Position numbers and translations under genes: made by a program. A DNA stretch of 64,000 bases from Conus ventricosus. Taxonomy: Eukaryota > Mollusca > Gastropoda > Neogastropoda > Conidae. This document shows, piece after piece, positions 10,311-23,230 of the stretch (positions are counted from its first letter, which is position 1; each line of letters begins with the position of its first letter). Below the pieces are notes generated by a model. That model searched no databases, had not been told where the DNA came from, and was given only the letters and a program-made list of their open reading frames with translations. The stretch spans positions 74,390,840 to 74,454,839 of the forward strand of contig CM031616.1 in NCBI GenBank assembly GCA_018398815.1, written 5' to 3'.

Positions 10311-11532
10311 TTAAAGGTCTACTTTAGAGATTTTTGATAATTTGTTAAAAACAGGTCTACATGTCATATAACTACAGTATGGTATTCATTTTTCAAAAAA
10401 AGTCGCCGGAAGAATTTAATAGATAAAAAACGAGTTTTGCACACCTGTTCAAACCCCGCGCGGTAGACCGAAAACCGTGACGTCACTTGATGGACTGGCC
10501 GTCAGCCGCGACCTACACAACAAGCCAACGCCAAGTGAAACCAACACGAGTTGCGATCCCCCACAGCCTAAAAAGTCACGAGGGGGTGGCAGATATTGTG
10601 CTGTAGGCGTGTGCAGCAGCTCAGCAGGAGACGGATATTCTTTGCACACATTTCCATCTGATCCAGATACTCGAAAGAAGTGGATTCGGTTGGTGCAACC
10701 AAAGAACTATCTTTGGTGCAACCATGCCGGGCCACCAAGTTATTTTTACCACGTCAGTTCCAGCTGGACCACGGAAACGAGCTGTTCCGACAATTGCCGA
10801 GCCCGTTTGAGTGGATCAAAAACTTCGTCTGCATTGTGCGCGTATACTTTGAAGGCGGAGTGGTAAGCTCGTACAGATGAGTACGATAGTCGCACGTTTA
10901 TTCAGTTCTTATCTATGGACAGATCACACTTGTTAAATTGAATGAACACGTTAAGGCTTGAGGAAGGAGAATCTCCGCTCGCCGTCCACGCGTGATCGCA
11001 TCAAGAAGTCAGTCGGTAGCCTCCCTCGAGACTTCGGTAAAGTCCGTACGCCTTCGGAATGATGTGTTCGGGCGTCCAGCTGGAACTGAATAGCTCGTTT
11101 CCCTGGTCCAGCTGGAACTGACGTGGTAAAAAGAACTTAGCGTTCAAACTGATAAGGTAAAGGCCTTGCAGAAACATCCCCAGAGTTACATTGGCTGTCG
11201 CAATCATAGTCACTGCTTTTACATGATAAATTAAATACCGATCGGGATGTGCAAGAACCATCAGAATCGCTTTCTGTCGCCGTTGGCTTGTTGTGCAGGT
11301 CGCGGCTGACGGCCAGTCCATCATGTGACGTCACATCCAAGAGTAGTTAAGCCATGCCAAGATTTAGTTGATTACCTCCCGTTTTCCTGATTACAGGTAA
11401 AAATGCCCACTTTCGCGGATCGATTTCGTGTGATCGGGAGAGAATCGGATGTTTGTTTTATCAATTTATCAAACATTTCATATTTCTGCATAAGCTGACC
11501 AATTATCGAAAACCTCTAAAGTAGACCTTTAA
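10311..11532. mobile_element. Kolobok/T2-like DNA transposon with fold-back structure
   Basis: Both ends carry a perfect 19-base inverted repeat starting TTAAAGGTCTACTTTAGAG (10311-10329 and 11514-11532), extended imperfectly to about 33 bases. TTAA at each end matches a TTAA target duplication. TTAAAGG is the terminal signature of the T2 family, linked to the Kolobok superfamily, whose proteins carry THAP domains; a THAP-like ORF lies inside. Two internal segments are also inverted copies of each other: 10477-10530 against 11281-11335, and about 10745-10785 against 11090-11130. The element is 1222 bp and has no transposase core, so it is non-autonomous. Confidence 0.7.
10477..10866 (+). pseudogene. 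THAP-type zinc-finger fragment inside the transposon
   Basis: The open frame contains RYCAVGVC at about residues 39-46 and FPSDPDTRKKWIRLV at about 60-74. These are the first zinc ligands and the FP/W core of a THAP DNA-binding domain. The distal C-x2-H pair is not found in the expected spacing, and the sequence beyond NYLW is not THAP-like. The first codon here is GTG, so the true start is uncertain. A different short N-terminus related to this one is encoded on the minus strand at 11137-11340, from the opposite arm. It is probably a non-functional remnant of a Kolobok-type protein. Confidence 0.55.
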
Positions 11533-12130
11533 GGACCGCTTATGTGGTCCAAAGATTTGGAATTTTTTGGTCCAGAGCTTTGGAATTTTTCTCCGAAGTG
11601 AATGAACCTTTTGTATGAATTTAGTTGTTACAGATAGCTCCTGCATACTAACCTGAGTGCAGGCCTACTGGTTCTTAGGCTTTGCAAGCTGAATGCTCGC
11701 TAGCAGACGCTTTTCACACCACGTCACCAGTTCAGTTTGGCTTGACGTGGCAGCGTAGCATCGTCTGCTACTCATTCAAGCATGTATGGTGAAAGAAACA
11801 CTACAAATCTTCTCCGAAGATGGAGTATGGCTGCCTTAGTGGTGGGATAAACAAAACTTTCATACACACAAAACTCCATTAATGGTATTAATAATGGTAG
11901 TACTAATAAAAGTAATAATGAGAATAATAATATAATAACAATAATACTAACAACAACAGTAACGGTAATTGTAATGATAATATAAGTAATGGTAATTGAA
12001 AAATTATCAATAATAAGAGGTTGAAATGTGTCATATTTTGTGTTATAATTTGTTTGTCCCTGTTGTTTAGCACATTTACAAAATATTGTCTTAAAAACTT
12101 GTTTCCATTTCCGCCTGCAGTCACGTCACT

Positions 12131-12206
12131 TAGAAACAAACAGTTGAAAAATAATATATGATTTCCTTTTGGTCCAGTTGGCAACACAAACTAACCTACC
12201 TCACTT
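12131..12206. repeat. Solitary copy of the 75-bp repeat
   Basis: One unit (AGAAACAAACAGTTGAAAAA through CTACCTCACTT) identical in sequence to the five-copy array at 13572-13937, but 1.4 kb upstream of it. Confidence 0.85.
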
Positions 12207-12361
12207 AGAAATGTGATGGTGTGGAGGGGTAAGGGGTGTGCAGGTGAAGACAGGCAGATAGCAATGCGTAGAAGCCAAGGGACAGCAGCCAGTCAAGAAG
12301 ACACGGAGGACGAGGTGTAGTTTCTCCCTTTATTTTCTTCTTCCACGCCAGTCGCTCACAT

Positions 12362-12389
12362 CAGGGACCGTACAGCTGTACGGTCCCTG
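12362..12389. other. Perfect 28-bp palindrome
   Basis: Arm CAGGGACCGTACAG is followed immediately by its exact reverse complement. It is present unchanged in copy B (51330-51357). Function is unknown. Confidence 0.85.
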
Positions 12390-13571
12390 CTCACGTCAGG
12401 GAACACTCTAGGGGAACACTGATCCATTCTCACACAACGCTCTACTTTTATAACCACATACCGGGCCGCAAAGCCAGCAGCGCGGTGCTAGAGACGAAAC
12501 GGGCCTCGCGAGGCCGGAACCAACAGAATTTTGTGTTTTCTATGGCAGCTTCAGTGTTGTCTGGCTCGCTGTCCGTTCAAACTATTAACACATATTTACT
12601 ATCAATGAAAACCTCAGAACACAAGGAATAAAATGCAGTAAGTCACATTTGACAATTTTGTTCCTGTACTAAATCATTGCTGATTAATGTCCCAGAGTGA
12701 AGCCACTTTTAACAAGCTTACGTCATATTTTCCTTTATTTCGATGAAAAATACTAAACAGCGTGAAATAATTTTGTAATGAATAAAAAGCTGGCATCTCG
12801 CTCTTTTTATACATATAAATTTCATTATCCAAGATGCCGTCCAAGCGGAGAACTTTGCGTTTAAAGTTTGATAGAAAACACAGCTGACTCTTCACGTCGC
12901 CGGGCCGTCGGCGCCTACTTTTGACACAATTTTCAACTGAAAAATACTCTGTTGAAATGGTCTGTTAAATAATAAATTCTACACAGTTTCAGTTGTATTC
13001 ATAACAGAAATGGAGTCATTAGCAAGATTTCGATCGGGAAGTCCGAATTTCGTAGAATGATAATTTGGATCAAAACTCCGACAATGAACGAAGAAGGCGA
13101 CTTGATCAAGGGAACCGGCGTCGTCAGTCATTTCGTATAGTCGCAAGCCTGTGCGGAATAGATCCTAAGCATGCGATATACGAAATGAGAGCTCATGGAC
13201 ATTACTTTTAACATGCATCTTCAGATTCTTCGGTTTTCCTCTTACTTTTTGTAAAATCAAGAATTATTCAATATTCATTCGACAGACAATTGAAAATGGC
13301 GCCAAGATTGCTCGTGCAAAATACCAGTTTAGAGAAAATATGGGCTTCTCAGCCCAGTACGGTTGTAATGAATCAAATACATTAATTTTTGTGACTTTAG
13401 CAACGTACATACAACTATGTAGGTTCTGAGGTATTCATGATTTTAAGAATTTACACAACAATAAAAAAAGAGATTCGACCAAGGGAGGTAAGGGGAAGAT
13501 AACTCTCAAACAAAACATTTTCATCCACGAAAGGTAACCAAAGAAATGATACACTGTTAGCACCCGGCTAC

Positions 13572-13937
13572 AGAAACAAACAGTTGAAAAATAATATATG
13601 ATTTCCTTTTGGTCCAGTTGGCAACACAAACTAACCTACCTCACTTAGAAACAAACAGTTGAAAAATAATATATGATTTCCTTTTGGTCCAGTTGGCAAC
13701 ACAAACTAACCTACCTCACTTAGAAACAAACAGTTGAAAAATAATATTGGATTTCCTTTTGGTCCAGTTGGCAACACAAACTAACCTACCTCACTTAGAA
13801 ACAAACAGTTGAAAAATAATATATGATTTCCTTTTGGTCCAGTTGGCAACACAAACTAACCTACCTCACTTAGAAACAAACAGTTGAAAAATAATATATG
13901 ATTTCCTTTTGGTCCAGTTGGCAACACAAACTAACCT
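13572..13937. repeat. 75-bp tandem repeat, 5 copies
   Basis: Units begin AGAAACAAACAGTTGAAAAA and include TTTTGGTCCAGTTGGCAACA. They are nearly identical, so homogenisation is recent. The array lies in P450 intron 1. Confidence 0.9.
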
Positions 13938-14079
13938 AACAGAACAGGTGAGTGGAGACCTTGATTCTGCATGTATCACACATGCTGACATAAAGAACAG
14001 ATTGTTGTGGGCTTTGGGACTCTGCATGTAACACACACGCTGACATGATGGACATATTGTTGTGGGCTTTGGGACTGTG

Positions 14080-14745
14080 CATGTATCACACACTGACATC
14101 ACTGTGCAATGCAAGCCCCAATGTTGTGTTTCACTCATACACTGACATCACTGTGCAATGCAAGCCCCAATGTTGTGTTTCACTCATACACTGACATCAC
14201 TGTGCAATGCAAGCCCCAATGTTGTGTTTCACTCACACACTGACATCACTGTGCAATGCAAGCCCCAATGTTGTGTTTCACTCACACACTGACATCACTG
14301 TGCAATGCAAGCCCCAGGGTTGTGTTTCACTCACACACTGACATCACTGTGCAATGCAAGCCCCAATGTTGTGTTTCACTCACACACTGACATCACTGTG
14401 CAATGCAAGCCCCAATGTTGTGTTTCACTCACACACTGACATCACTGTGCAATGCAAGCCCCAGGGTTGTGTTTCACTCACACACTGACATCACTGTGCA
14501 ATGCAAGCCCCAATGTTGTGTTTCACTCACACACTGACATCACTGTGCAATGCAAGCCCCAATGTTGTGTTTCACTCACACACTGACATCACTGTGCAAT
14601 GCAAGCCCCAATGTTGTGTTTCACTCACACACTGACATCACTGTGCAATGCAAGCCCCAATGTTGTGTTTCACTCACACACTGACATCACTGTGCAATGC
14701 AAGCCCCAATGTTGTGTTTCACTCACACACTGACATCACTGCACC
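14080..14745. repeat. 49-bp minisatellite, about 13 copies
   Basis: The unit contains CACTGACATCACTGTGCAAT followed by GCAAGCCCCAATGTTGTG. A CAGGG variant replaces CAATG in two spaced units, which marks partial higher-order structure. A related degenerate stretch precedes it from 13945. Confidence 0.9.
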
Positions 14746-15002
14746 GCCAGTCCTTGTGGTCTACTTGTATGACACAGTGACATGACAAACAGCAGGCTTC
14801 AATCGTCCCAGCATGTGTCACACACCTACAACGAAGTTTTCAGCCAAGGTCACATTAGCATGTGCAAAAGGTAAGAGAGGCATTCCAAGTATTTGAGGAC
14901 AAAATGAAATCATGTGTTTCTGTATTCCATGGTCAGACTGTTGTTGGCTTCATGAGTGAAGGACGATGGCAGGGAAAACACTCACCGTCATTTATGGTGC
15001 AG

Positions 15003-15660
15003 GCAATGACTTCGCTGGGAGGCCCTACCTGTACAGCATGGACGTCATGACCGAAGGATGCAGGGACATTGTCTTCACCGACTTCTCCCAGACCTGGAAA
15101 CTTCATCGCAAAATTGGTATGACTGCTCTGAGGCATTACATGACTGGGTCGCACCTGGACAAGGTCATACATGAGGTCATGGCCAAGGTCACTGACAGAA
15201 TGTTGGCAGAGCCGGGGCCTTTTAACCCCCGTCCTTACAACGTTGTTCTCATGTTCCACATCTTGGACTTCATCTGTTTTGGGGAGGCTAAACCCTATGA
15301 TGCCCTACCGTCACCCTTTGCTGGCCTTTGATGTCATCAACAATGAGTTTAGGGATGGTTTCTGGAAGATACGTTCCGCTTCTCAAGTATGGCCAAAAAA
15401 AAAGGTTCAGAGTTGTTCCCTTTGATGCCCATTTTTGGGTATGTGGAGAAAAACATTGAAAAGCATCGACAAAACCCTTTCACCCACAGTTTTGTGATGT
15501 GAGGAGCATCCTGCTGGTCAAAAGGGCTGAGCGAAGAGGGGCACGGTCATGGCCAACTTACGACGTCCCGTGCGGAAAACCCAATTTCGACTGTTTGGAG
15601 CCGGGTGGACTCGACACCAATACCTTGAACGGGCCACGCGTCCTGGCTGGTCACCCTGAG
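15003..15660 (+). CDS. Cytochrome P450 exon 2, copy A (frame damaged)
   Basis: The acceptor GGTGCAG|GC restores the phase-1 codon from 9795 and gives Gly-Asn-Asp-Phe-Ala-Gly-Arg-Pro. The first 290 bases are clean and match copy B. They include the C-helix WKLHR that contacts the heme. From about 15300 the frame is lost by many one- and two-base indels, and the I-helix region (AGVDST in copy B) is scrambled. The exon ends CACCCTGAG|GTCCC. It spans 658 bases against 689 in copy B. The damage coincides with dense indels through the rest of the contig, so poor consensus quality is likelier than a pseudogene. Confidence 0.8.
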
Positions 15661-15669
15661 GTCCCTTTT

Positions 15670-16500
15670 ACTCACAGTACTCCCCCCCTTTTCCTCTCTC
15701 TCCCTCTCTCTCTCTAACCTACCCCACCACAACATACAACTCACAGATCTTTTCTCTAAACTACACAACCCCACACCCCCACACACCACCACCCACACAC
15801 AACCAACCAAAACACACAAGAGATCTCTCTCTCTAACCTACACACACAATACCCCACAGATCTCTCTCTCTACCTTCTCACACATCACACTCACAGATCT
15901 CTCTCTCTAACCTACACACACATACCCTCTAGATCTCTTCTCTCTCTTCCTACACAATACACACACAGATCTCGCTCTCTCTAACCTACACAACACTTTA
16001 CCAACCACATACACCACACAACGCACACGATCTCTCTTCTAACCCTACACACACATACACACAAAAATCTCTCTTAACTACAACACATACAACACAGATC
16101 TCTGTCTCTTAACCTCCCACACAAAATCCCACAAAAGACCTCTCTCTCTCTAACCTACCACACATACACACACAGATCTCTTTTCTCTCTCTACCTCACA
16201 CCCCACATACACACACAGATCTCTCTCTGTCTCAAACCCTTCACACCATACACACACAGATCTCTGTCTCTAACCTACACCTACACACACCACAGATCTC
16301 TCTCTCTCTCAACCTACACACCACATACACCCCACAGATCTCTCTCTCTCTCTCTAACCTAAACACAGACCCTTCTTCTCTCTCTCTCTCTCTCTAACCT
16401 ACACACACAAAATTCTCTCTCTCTCTAACCTACACCCCACAGATCTCTCTCTCTCTCTAACCTACACACCACTCACCAGATCTTCTCTCTTCTCTCTTCT

Positions 16501-16542
<42 letters not shown>

Positions 16543-19500
16543 TCTCAAACCCACACCCCAAGATCTCTCTCTCTCTCTAACCTACACAGACGATCTACTT
16601 CCTCTAACTAACATCACAGTTTCTCTCTCTCTCAAACCTACACACACACATACACACACGATTTTCTCTTCTACCTACCACACGATCTCTCTCTCTTAAC
16701 CTACACACACATACAACAGATCTCTCTCTCTAACCTACCACACATAACACCAGATCTCTCTCCTCCTTCTCTCCTCTACTAACTACAAAAAGATCTCTCT
16801 CTCTCTCTTAACCTACACAAAACACTCTCTTCTTACCTACACACACGATCTCTCTCTCTAACCTAACACACAGATCTCTCTCTCTAACCTACACACACAG
16901 ATCTTCTCTCTCTCTCCCCTACCTACACACACAGAGATCTCTCTCTCTCTAACCTACACAACAAGATCTCTCTTTCTAACCTACACACAGATCATCTCTC
17001 TCTCTCTCTCTCTCTAACCTACACACACAGTCTCTCTCTCTCTCTACCTAACACACAGATTTTCTCTTCTCTAACTACCATCACAACACAGATTTTCTCT
17101 CCTCTCTCTCTCTCTCTCTTCTTTTTCTTCTCCCCTCTCTTTTCCTCTCTAACCTACACACACAGATCCTCTCTCTCTCTAACCTACACAGACAGTTTCT
17201 CTCTCTCTAACCTAACACCAGATCTCTCTCTCTCTACCTACACACACACATACCACACAGATCTCTTCTCAAACCTCCCACACACAGATCTCTTCTTCTA
17301 ACTAAAAACCTCACACAGATTTTCTCTTCTAACCTACCCACACATACACCAAGTTTCTTTCTCTCTCTCTCTCTCTCTCTCTAAACCTACACACAGAGAT
17401 CTCTTTTCTCTCTCAAACCCTACCACACACTTCCTCTCAACCTACACAAATCTCTCTCTCTAACTTAAAACCCCACAGATCTCTCTCTCTTACTACACAC
17501 ACAGATCTCTCTCCCCTCCTCTCTCAACTACACACACAGAGTCTCTCTCCCCTTACAACCTACACACACAATCTTCTTTAAACCACACACAGATCTCTCT
17601 TTTCCCCTAACCTACGACAGATCCTCTCAACCTACACACAAACATACACCACAGATCTCTCTCTCTCTAACACACACACACATACACACACAGATCTTCT
17701 CTTCTCTCTAACCTACACAAAAGATCTTCTCTAACCCTACACAAAACACCCAGATTCTTCTCAAACCCTACACACACAATCTTCTCTCTCTCAACCCTAA
17801 AACACAGATCTTCTCCAACTCACACAATACACACACGATCCCCTTTCTCTACAACTACACACACATACACAACAGATCTCTCTCTTCATCTCAACCTAAC
17901 ACACTACACAAACTCTCTCCCCTCTCTCAAACCTAACACACATAAAACAAAATCTCTCTCTCTAACCCTACACATACATACACACCAGTCTTCTCTCTTC
18001 TCTCTAACCAACACACACTTACACACACAGATCTCTCTCTCTAAACCTACACAACACATACAAAAGATCTCTCTTTTAAACCCTAAACAAAATAAGATCT
18101 CTCTTCTTTTTTAACTACACAAACACACATCACACACGATATCTCTCTCTCTCCTCTCCCCTAAATACACACCATACACACACAGATCTCTCTCTCTCTA
18201 ACCCTACACACACATACCACACAGATCTCTCTCTCTAACCTACACACACATACACACAAGTCTCCTCTCTCTCTCTCTCTTACCTACACACACAACCACA
18301 CATCTCTCTCTCTTTAACCTCCCACACACAATACACACACAGATCTCTTCTCTAACCTACACACACTTTCCCACACATATCTTTTCTCTGTAACCTACAC
18401 ACATACACCAAGTCTTTCTTAACCTACAAATACACACACTCTCTCCTTCAACCTTTACAAAAGTCTTTCCCAACTCCCACAATACAACCAGATCTCTCTT
18501 CTAAACCTACACACACATACACACACACAATATCTCTCTCTCTCTCTCTAACCTCACACAAGATCTCTCTCTCTAACCTACACACACAGATCTCTCTCTC
18601 TACAACCTACACAAACAGTCTCTCTCTCTCCCTTACACACAAAATACACACACAGATCTCTCTCTCTCTCTCTCTAACCTACACACACAGAGATCTCTCT
18701 TTTCTACACCCTACACACACAGATCTCTCTCTCTAACTTACACACACATACAAACACAGATCTCTTCTCTTCTTCTCTCTTCTCTCTCTCTTCTTTTAAA
18801 ACTCACACAGAGTTCTCTCTCTACACAACTACACACAGAGCTTTTCTCTCAAAACCTACACAACATACACACACAGATCTCTCTCTCTCTCTAACCTCAC
18901 ACACACAACAACACAGATCTCTCTCTCTAACCTCACACACACAACACACACAGATCTCTCTCTCTCTCTTAACCTACACACACATACCACAACAGATCTC
19001 TCTCTCTCTACAACCTACACACACATACACACAGAGATCTCTCTCTCTAAAACCCTACCACACAGATCTCTCTCTCTCTAAACCTACACACACATACACA
19101 TAGAAAATCTCTCTCTCTACAACCTACACCACATACACACACAGATCTCTCTCTCTACAACCTACACACACATACACACACAGATCTCTCTCTCTACAAC
19201 CTACAAAACACGACCTCTCTCTCTACAACCTACACCAATACACACAATCCTCTCTCTATAACCTACACAAACACATATACACACGATCTTCTCTTTAACC
19301 TACAACACACATAGACACTCAAGATCTCTCACTCTGTCTAATTTTCACCCCAACAACAAAACGTCTGTCTGTCTGTCTGTCCTGTCTTCTCTCTCTCTCT
19401 TTTCTCTCTCTCTCTCTCTCTTCTCCCCTTCTCTCTCTCTCTCTTTTCATCTACACACACATCTCACAGATCTTCCTCTCTCTCCGTCTCTTCTCTCTCT

Positions 19501-19590
19501 CTCTCTCTGTGTCTCTGTCTTACACACCCACACACACACCCACACACACACACACCACACACACAACACACGTATTTTATATATATACAC
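15670..19590. repeat. CT/CA satellite, copy A (degraded)
   Basis: About 3.9 kb of loosely tandem modules CACACACAGATCT, (CT)n, CTAACCTACACACA, lengths roughly 30-60 bp, ending in (CA)n at 19520-19570. The same array in copy B (54670-58850) is far more regular. The indels in copy A look like sequencing error. Any ORFs here are artefacts. Confidence 0.9.
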
Positions 19591-19809
19591 ACATATATTT
19601 TTTCTGCATATAGAACTTCCTGTAATCCATGTGGCTCTCTACCTATATATCTATGCATGGATTTTTGACGGGCCTTATACTGTATCATAACTAAGTTTAG
19701 TTTGGCATTTCTGACTTGTCAATTCACTGCTATAGTAAAAAAACCATAGACCAAAAGACTTAATTTGTAAACTAGGGAGGTTGCTGTTGAAAACGAAATG
19801 CACTTCTTA

Positions 19810-21540
19810 TCTGTGGATGGGGTCACAGGTCTATTGTGTTACAGACAGAGGTGGATGAAGCCACAGGTCTATTGATAGTTTTCAGACAGAGGTGGATGGG
19901 GACACAGGTCTATTGATAGTTACAGAGGTGGATGAAGCCACAGGTCTATTGATAGTTACAGACAGGTGAATGAAGCCACAGGTCTATTGATAGTTACAGA
20001 CAGAGGTGGATGGGGACAAGGTCTATTGATAGTTACGAGGTGGATGAGCCACAGGTCTATTGATAGTTACAGACAAAGGTGGATGGGGGGCACAGGTCTA
20101 TTGATAGTAAACGACAAAGGTGGATTTAAGCCACAGGTCTATTGATAGTTACAGACAGAGGTGGATGAAGCCCCAGCTCTATTGATAGTTACAGAGGTGG
20201 ATGCAGTCACAGGTCTATTGATAGTTACAGACTGAGGTGGATGATCCCCAGGTCTATTGATAGTTACAGACAGAGGTGGAAAGAAGCACAGGTCTATTGT
20301 AGTTACAGAGGGTGGATGAAGCCACAGGGCTATTGATAGTTACAGACAGATGTGGATGGGGCCCAGGTCTATTGATAGTTACAGACAAAAGGTGGATGAA
20401 GCCACAGGTCTTATTGATAGTTACAGACAGAGGTGGTTTAAGTCACAGGGCTATTGATAGTTACGGGCAGAGGTGGATGAAGTCACGGTCTATTGATAGT
20501 TTTCAGAGGTGGATGAAGCCACACGTTTTATTGATAGTTACAGAGGTGGATGAAGCCACATGTTTATTGACAGTTATGGACAGAGGTGGATGAAGCCACA
20601 GGTCTGTTTATGTTACAGACAGAGGTAGATGAAGCCACAGGTCTATTGTAGTTACAGACAGAGGTGAATGAAGCCAAGGTCTATTGATAGTTACAGACGA
20701 GGTGGATGGGGACACAGGTCTATTGATAGTTACAGAGGTGGTAAGCCACAGGTTATTGATTAGGTAAAAGAGGTGGATGAAGCCACAGGCTATTGATAGT
20801 TACAGACAAAGGTGGATGGGGACACAGGTCTTTTGATAGTTACAGACAAAGGTGGATGAAGCACAGGTCCATTAATAGTTACAGACAGAGGTGGATGAAG
20901 CCACAGGTCTTGATAGTTACAGAGGTGGATGCAGTCACAGGTCTATTGATAGTTACAGACAGAGGGGGATGAATCCACAGGTCTATTGATAGTTACAGAC
21001 AGAGGTGGATGAAACCACAGGTCTATGATAGTTACAGAGGTGGTTTAAGCCACAGGTCTATTGATAGTTACAGACAGATGTGGATGGGGCCACAGGTCTA
21101 TTGATAGTTAAGACAGATGTGGATGAGCCACAGGTCTATTGATAGTTACAGACAGAGGTGGTGAAGTCACAGGTCTATTGTAGTTACAGACAGAGGTGGA
21201 TGAAGTCACAGGTCTATTGATAGTTACAGAGGTGGATGAAGCCACACGTCTATTGATAGTTACAGAGGTGGATGAAGCCACATGTTTATTGACAGTTATA
21301 TGACAGAGGTGGATGAAGCCACAGGTCTGTTTATAGTTACAGACAGAGGTAGATGAAGCCCCAGGTCTATTGATAGTTATGGACAGAGGTGGATGAAGCC
21401 ACAGGTTTGTTGATAGTTACAGACAGAGGTGGATGAAGCCACAGGTCTATTGATAGTTACAGACAGAGGTGGATGAAGCCACAGGTCTATTGATAGTTAC
21501 AGACAGAGGTGATGAAGCCCCCGGTCTGTTGATAGTTACG
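19810..21540. repeat. 40-bp minisatellite, copy A
   Basis: The unit is ACAGAGGTGGATGAAGCCAC then AGGTCTATTGATAGTT, with or without an extra ACAG, in about 43 copies. Many units carry indels that copy B (59089-60832) lacks. Confidence 0.9.
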
Positions 21541-22560
21541 AGGTCCTCCGGGGGTTGCGACCTTGTCGTGGTCGGAGGGTTTGCGTGGTCCCGTGATCCC
21601 TTAGGCTTTGCTGGCGGGGGCTCAATACTTGGAGATTGGTGTTTTTTTCACACTGCTTCTAGGCCTGAGAGGTGCAGGGTGCTGTTTGGGCCTAAGCGTA
21701 ACGTGGTAAGGAGTTATGCCCTGGTAGGGTTCCATGTCAGATAGGCTAAGGGTGAGGATCCTGGGCTAAGAGTAACCCGCCTTTCTCCTTTTCTTGTTTT
21801 CTGCCTCCCCTTTTTTTTGGCCCTTTTCTATCTTCGTCTCCTTCATGTGACGTGCCTCAAACAAGGCATGTGACGCTCCCTCACATGTAGTTAGTTTATA
21901 TGAATCATTTTCCCGTGCCACCATTAAAGGAAGAATATTCATGTGGCTTGACTAGTGTAGCGGGCGTCCCCAAAATAATTGTGAGTATGACTCATTCAAG
22001 AAAACGAATGTGGTCATTGGGTGAAAGTGACCACTGAGTGATAGTTTAACAAGGGGTGGTAAAGGGAAGGTGTGGTCATGTGTTTTGAACATGAGTATGC
22101 ACTCACTAGGAGAAGGGAGGAAAGAGTCAGTTTTAACCCAGCAGTGGCCCAGAGACTCGAACCTGTCAGGACGGTGGTCCCTTTGCTGACCCGTCATTAC
22201 CAGCCCTTCACCCTTACCTTAACCGTCACCCTTTACCCCTTTGCCTTCACCCCTTTATCTTTCACCCCGTGAGGTGGTTGAAGATGGCCATGGTGTGGGG
22301 AACACATGGTAGTTCAGCCCAGCAGTACCAACTCCAGGAGAGGAGTTGAAGCTCGTCGTTTCTCGAGAGACAGAAGAAATCCAGGAAGGAAGTCGAGACT
22401 CGTATCTCCCGGAAGGAGAATTCGAGGGGCAGTATATTGTTCAGAGAGACAGGGTATTGAGAAAGCAGGGGAGCTTTTCTTGAGGCAGGGGAGGTCCCCA
22501 GTGATTACGGGAGTTATGTATTCCGGGTCGGTTTTTTTTGGGTAACGGAATGTGAAGGCC
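21541..22560 (+). mobile_element. Probable LINE 5' leader
   Basis: Starts at a sharp boundary with the 40-bp array. It has a self-complementary head, TCCTCCGGGGG...GGTCGGAGGG, then a GTTTGCGTGGTCC block, and is repeated at 60833 in copy B. There, the next contig holds a LINE ORF2 in the same orientation. The head may fold as an HDV-like ribozyme, as known for some LINE 5' ends, but this is unproven. No convincing ORF1 is visible; the frames at 22306-22545 are of low confidence. Confidence 0.4.
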
Positions 22561-22594
22561 ATAGCTTTATAGAAGCGGAACTAGACTATTTTTT

Positions 22595-23230
22595 CTCTCG
22601 GTGTGAGGAGAGATACATGTGTGAAAATTGGATTTGTCTCTGGGTTGTGAGGAGAGATACATGTTTTTGAAGATTGATTTGTTCTCGCTCGGTTTGTGAG
22701 GAAGATACATGTGTGCAGATTTATTTGTCTCTCAGTTTGAGGAGAGAGATACAGTTGTAAACTCGGGTTTACAAGTGGTTGATGATTTGGGTAAATTTTT
22801 TTCCCCTGAAGGAGAGGGGGAGAAGAAAAACATTCTTTAAGTGCGCCTTTTGGTTTTATTGGAAAGATTGCGTGTGCGTATGGAGTAAATGCTGTCATGA
22901 ATGCGGGGTATGCAAAAGTGACAGTGTGGGCAGTGGTGACCCCCACTCCAGTTTTCACCGGCGTAGCTGCCGTTTGTTTCCCCTGGGAAAAAAAAAGAAG
23001 AAAAATTTCTATTTGTACCCTCAAGGGTTTGAGGAAGAAAAAAAGATTTCTATTTGTACCCTCAAGGGTTTGGGAAGAAAAAAAAAGATTTCTAATTTTT
23101 ACCCCAAGGGTTTGAGGAAGAGAAAAAAAAGATTTCTATTTGTACCTCAAGGGTTTGAGGAGAAAAAAAAAAAGGATTTCTATTTGTGCCCCAAGGGTTT
23201 GAGGGGAAAAAAAAAAAAGAAGAAAATTTA
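22595..23230 (+). repeat. Two short tandem arrays in the LINE-like region
   Basis: At 22600-22760 there are about four units of 50-57 bp around GAGGAGAGATACATGTGTG. At 22990-23225 there are five units of about 45 bp, AAGATTTCTATTTGTACCCT plus CAAGGGTTTGAGG and an A-rich run. Both are near the low-quality contig end. Confidence 0.75.

Larger units (their letters stand above)
9796..15002 (+). other. P450 intron 1 (copy A)
   Basis: Bounded by GTGAGG and GGTGCAG. It holds a C/T tract (9830-9875), a THAP-bearing transposon (10311-11532), an AT-rich (AAT)n-like stretch (11880-12000), single and tandem 75-bp repeats, a 28-bp palindrome and a 49-bp minisatellite. I see no gene in 11535-11880 or in 12210-13560 apart from the palindrome. 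Confidence 0.75.
5057..21930. repeat. Copy A of a 17-kb duplicated block (copy B at 44060-61283)
   Basis: Every element from the LINE 3' end through the LINE-like leader recurs in the same order and orientation, offset by about 38,968 bases at 5-15 kb. Identity from 5.2 to 15.3 kb is near perfect, with scattered single-base indels. From about 15.3 kb onward copy A has dense indels that copy B lacks. Copy B fills one whole contig, so this is most likely a redundant haplotig or contained contig rather than a biological duplication. Between 5330 and 5785 I see nothing beyond the LINE tail and AT-rich DNA. Confidence 0.9.

Noticed and set aside
15003..15660. P450 pseudogene distinct from the copy at 53964
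   Set aside because: The damage matches a general rise of indels across noncoding repeats in the same contig end, so consensus error is more likely.
15670..21540. CRISPR-like array
   Set aside because: Repeats are satellite and minisatellite units without unique equal-length spacers, in a eukaryotic intron.
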